From: Enteroscipio rubneri
Lineage (GTDB): Bacteria > Actinomycetota > Coriobacteriia > Coriobacteriales > Eggerthellaceae
NCBI RefSeq assembly: GCF_002899715.1
Contig: NZ_PPEK01000016.1
Span: 1-48,494, forward strand
DNA length: 48,494 nucleotides
Direction of reading: 5' to 3'
Shown: piece by piece, positions 47,666 to 48,494 of the stretch
How the letters are laid out: each line of letters starts with the position of its first letter
Numbering within the stretch: the stretch's first letter is position 1
Notes under the pieces: model-generated
Databases searched by the model: none
What the model was told of the DNA's origin: nothing
The model's input: the letters and a program-made list of their open reading frames with translations, nothing else
Program-made: the position numbers and the translations under genes

Positions 47666-47672
47666 AGCACGG

Positions 47673-47701
47673 CCCAGGAGGGGGGTAGCCCCCCTCCTGG
47701 G
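47673..47701 (+). terminator. Perfect 13-bp GC hairpin after the giant gene
   Basis: The stem CCCAGGAGGGGGG (47673-47685), loop TAG and complementary arm (47689-47701) pair without mismatch. It starts 7 nt after the stop codon. No T-run follows (AATCCGACT), so it is not a classic intrinsic terminator. It may act as a U-less terminator or as an mRNA 3'-end stabiliser between this gene and the next. Confidence 0.6.
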
Positions 47702-47710
47702 AATCCGACT

Positions 47711-47720
47711 GAGGCAAGGA
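47711..47720 (+). promoter_or_regulatory. Ribosome-binding site of the downstream gene
   Basis: GAGGCAAGGA lies just before ATG 47725. GAGG has a 10-nt spacing and AAGGA a 4-nt spacing to the start; either could pair with 16S rRNA. No promoter could be recognised in the 59-nt gap. Confidence 0.6.
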
Positions 47721-47724
47721 TCGC

Positions 47725-48494
47725 ATGGGAAAGAAGAAGGACAAGAAGAAGGGCATGGACATGGAGGCGAAGCTCGTCGCGGCTAACCGCATGGCGCTGG
47801 CCGCGTTCGAGGCGGCCGACGCCCTCCAACGCCGCGCGCTCGAGTCCGGCTCGGGAGTCGAGGAGGCCACCGACGCGCTGCGCTGTGCACTGGAGGCGCT
47901 CGGCGCCGTGCAGGCGGCCGACTCGCGCCCCCGCGACGAGGAGCTCGTGCGCAGCGCATTCAAGCGGGCGAAGGCCGTACTTAAGCGCACCGAGGCCCTC
48001 AAGGCCGCCGCCGACGCGCAGCCGTCCGAGCCGCTGAGCGTGGCCGAACCTGCGAGTGCAGCCGCGAGCGTGGCCGAACCTGCATGTGCAGCCGCGAGTG
48101 CGGCCGAGTCCGCTCCTGAGTTCGCCCCGACTCCCGTGCAGGCCGTCGCCCCGATCCCCGCGCCCGCCCCGGCGCCCGAGGATGTTTCACGTGAAACATC
48201 CGTTCGCGACGTGCACACGGCTCCCCTCCCGGCTCCCGCCTCTTCCGGCCGTGCCGCCATGGCACGGCGCATCGCGCTTGCCGCCGTCGAGGCCGCCGAG
48301 GCGGCGAGCCAAGGCGGCCTGCCGCAGGCACCCGCAACGCTCGACGCCGCCCGCGCCGCCCTGGCCCTTGCCGACGCTGCCGCGCGCGCCGAGGCCGCCT
48401 CCACCCCGGACATGGAAGCCCTCGCGCAGGTCGCCCTGGCCTCCGCCTCGCGGGCCCTGGCCGACGCCCAGTCGCTTGGCGGCCCCGTGCCCGC
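47725..48494 (+). CDS. Ala-rich helical protein with duplicated domain (3' end outside window)
   Basis: The ATG at 47725 opens a frame that stays open to the right edge (256 codons in view). The protein starts with a Lys-rich tip (M-G-K-K-K-D-K-K-K-G). An Ala/Glu-rich helical domain covers about residues 13-98, and a Pro/Ala/Ser/Glu linker covers about 99-178. A second domain from about residue 179 resembles the first: M-A-L-A-A-F-E-A-A-D-A in domain 1 aligns with I-A-L-A-A-V-E-A-A-E-A in domain 2, and both continue through a second Ala-rich helix. No signal peptide or membrane segment is visible, so it is probably cytoplasmic. I do not recognise the family. The linker carries a 30-bp tandem repeat and a perfect parS site. 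The gene is richer in G+C than the giant gene. An antisense ORF over the same region lacks comparable support. Confidence 0.75.
   Translation, partial: MGKKKDKKKGMDMEAKLVAANRMALAAFEAADALQRRALESGSGVEEATDALRCALEALGAVQAADSRPRDEELVRSAFKRAKAVLKRTEALKAAADAQPSEPLSVAEPASAAASVAEPACAAASAAESAPEFAPTPVQAVAPIPAPAPAPEDVSRETSVRDVHTAPLPAPASSGRAAMARRIALAAVEAAEAASQGGLPQAPATLDAARAALALADAAARAEAASTPDMEALAQVALASASRALADAQSLGGPVP
48037..48120 (+). repeat. 30-bp tandem repeat in the linker of the downstream gene
   Basis: Two units, 48037-48066 and 48067-48096, encode S-V-A-E-P-A-S/C-A-A-A. They differ at only two or three bases. A decayed third unit follows to about 48120 (S-A-A-E-S-A-P-E). The period is ten codons, so copy-number change would keep the frame. 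Confidence 0.85.
48183..48198. promoter_or_regulatory. parS: parS centromere site (ParB-binding), inside a coding sequence
   Basis: TGTTTCACGTGAAACA is a perfect palindrome and fits the bacterial chromosomal parS consensus (TGTTNCACGTGAAACA); the palindrome extends to 20 bp (48181-48200). ParB dimers load here as CTP-dependent clamps and spread, directing origin segregation and SMC loading. It encodes D-V-S-R-E-T-S within the Pro/Ala linker, using codons GTT, TCA, CGT and ACA that stand out against GC-ending neighbours, as expected if the DNA sequence itself is selected. Most chromosomal parS sites lie near oriC. Plasmid ParB systems usually use other sites. Confidence 0.9.

Larger units (their letters stand above)
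40103..46660 (+). repeat. Solenoid modules 31-35 (C-terminal end of the array)
   Basis: Trp-head starts are 40103 (A), 41342 (B with InlB-like tail), 42773 (A-like head, InlB-like tail), 44264 (compact B body with an atypical head) and 45482 (A-like head). Module 31 starts like modules 15 and 23 but diverges after the A-L-A-W motif. Module 32 has a body close to module 7 (D-L-E-G-K-N-Y-G-G strand and N-N-T-P-x-E-V-I-S-G-S). Modules 33-35 have extra residues between head and P-E-A-L/F-A-W and drift from the consensus. Module 35 ends near 46660 with E-G-Y-P-T-F. Confidence 0.8.

Noticed and set aside
614-46660. CRISPR-like or satellite repeat array
   Set aside because: The repeats are coding, in frame, with periods of about 81 bp (turn) and 1.2-1.5 kb (module). 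There are no short identical repeats separated by unique spacers.
4397-46660. Non-ribosomal peptide or polyketide synthetase
   Set aside because: Gene size invites this idea, but no adenylation, condensation, ketosynthase or carrier-protein motif is present.
47560-47665. LPXTG-type sortase signal at the C-terminus
   Set aside because: The last residues (S-A-N-A-A-S-T-T-P) have no LPXTG-like pentapeptide, hydrophobic segment or basic tail.
47562-48413. Antisense ORF over the hairpin and downstream gene
   Set aside because: It runs through the hairpin and into the 3' end of the giant gene. The + strand ORF has a ribosome-binding site and internally duplicated domains.

Overview
The window is almost entirely one gene. 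A single reading frame on the + strand is open from the left edge (frame of position 2) to a TAG stop at 47663-47665. It gives 15,887 residues in view, and the true start and any signal peptide lie upstream of the window. The product is a giant, low-complexity, probably secreted or cell-surface repeat protein built from GLUG-type beta-solenoid turns (GG-I-x-G followed by NC-Y/S/F-N-T/A-G-x-V). The high GC content, GC-rich wobble positions and style of protein suggest a high-GC Gram-positive, most plausibly a gut Coriobacteriia/Eggerthellaceae relative. That placement is inference, not a match I could check.

Layout: 2-613 is an N-terminal stretch with an Ala/Ser/Glu/Asp-rich linker and a small Ig-like domain. 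From 614 to about 46660 there are 36 consecutive modules of 1.1-1.5 kb, numbered 0-35 here, each opening with a conserved W-x-x-V-G motif. From module 3 onward they mostly alternate between an 'A' type (W..VG..QDEA.LR head) and a 'B' type (W..VG.WVD.F head). Eight modules end in a small domain that looks like a degenerate InlB-B/Listeria-Bacteroides repeat. Positions 20124-40163 hold two copies of a 10,020-bp (3,340-codon, 8-module) tandem duplication; I found one mismatch between them. About 46661-47665 is a non-solenoid C-terminal region with no LPXTG motif and no membrane anchor.

After the stop there is a perfect 13-bp GC-rich hairpin (47673-47701), then a ribosome-binding site and a second + strand gene (47725 to beyond the right edge). 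This gene encodes an Ala-rich helical protein with two similar domains. Its Pro/Ala linker contains a perfect consensus parS centromere site (TGTTTCACGTGAAACA, 48183-48198), so the locus is likely in the origin-proximal, ParB-loaded part of the chromosome.

I saw no RNA genes, insertion sequences, CRISPR arrays or attachment sites. Antisense and out-of-frame ORFs are shadows of the GC-rich repeat gene. The most unusual signals are the size and modular logic of the protein, the very recent in-frame 10-kb duplication with a crossover that can be mapped to 13 nt, and the parS site embedded in a coding sequence.
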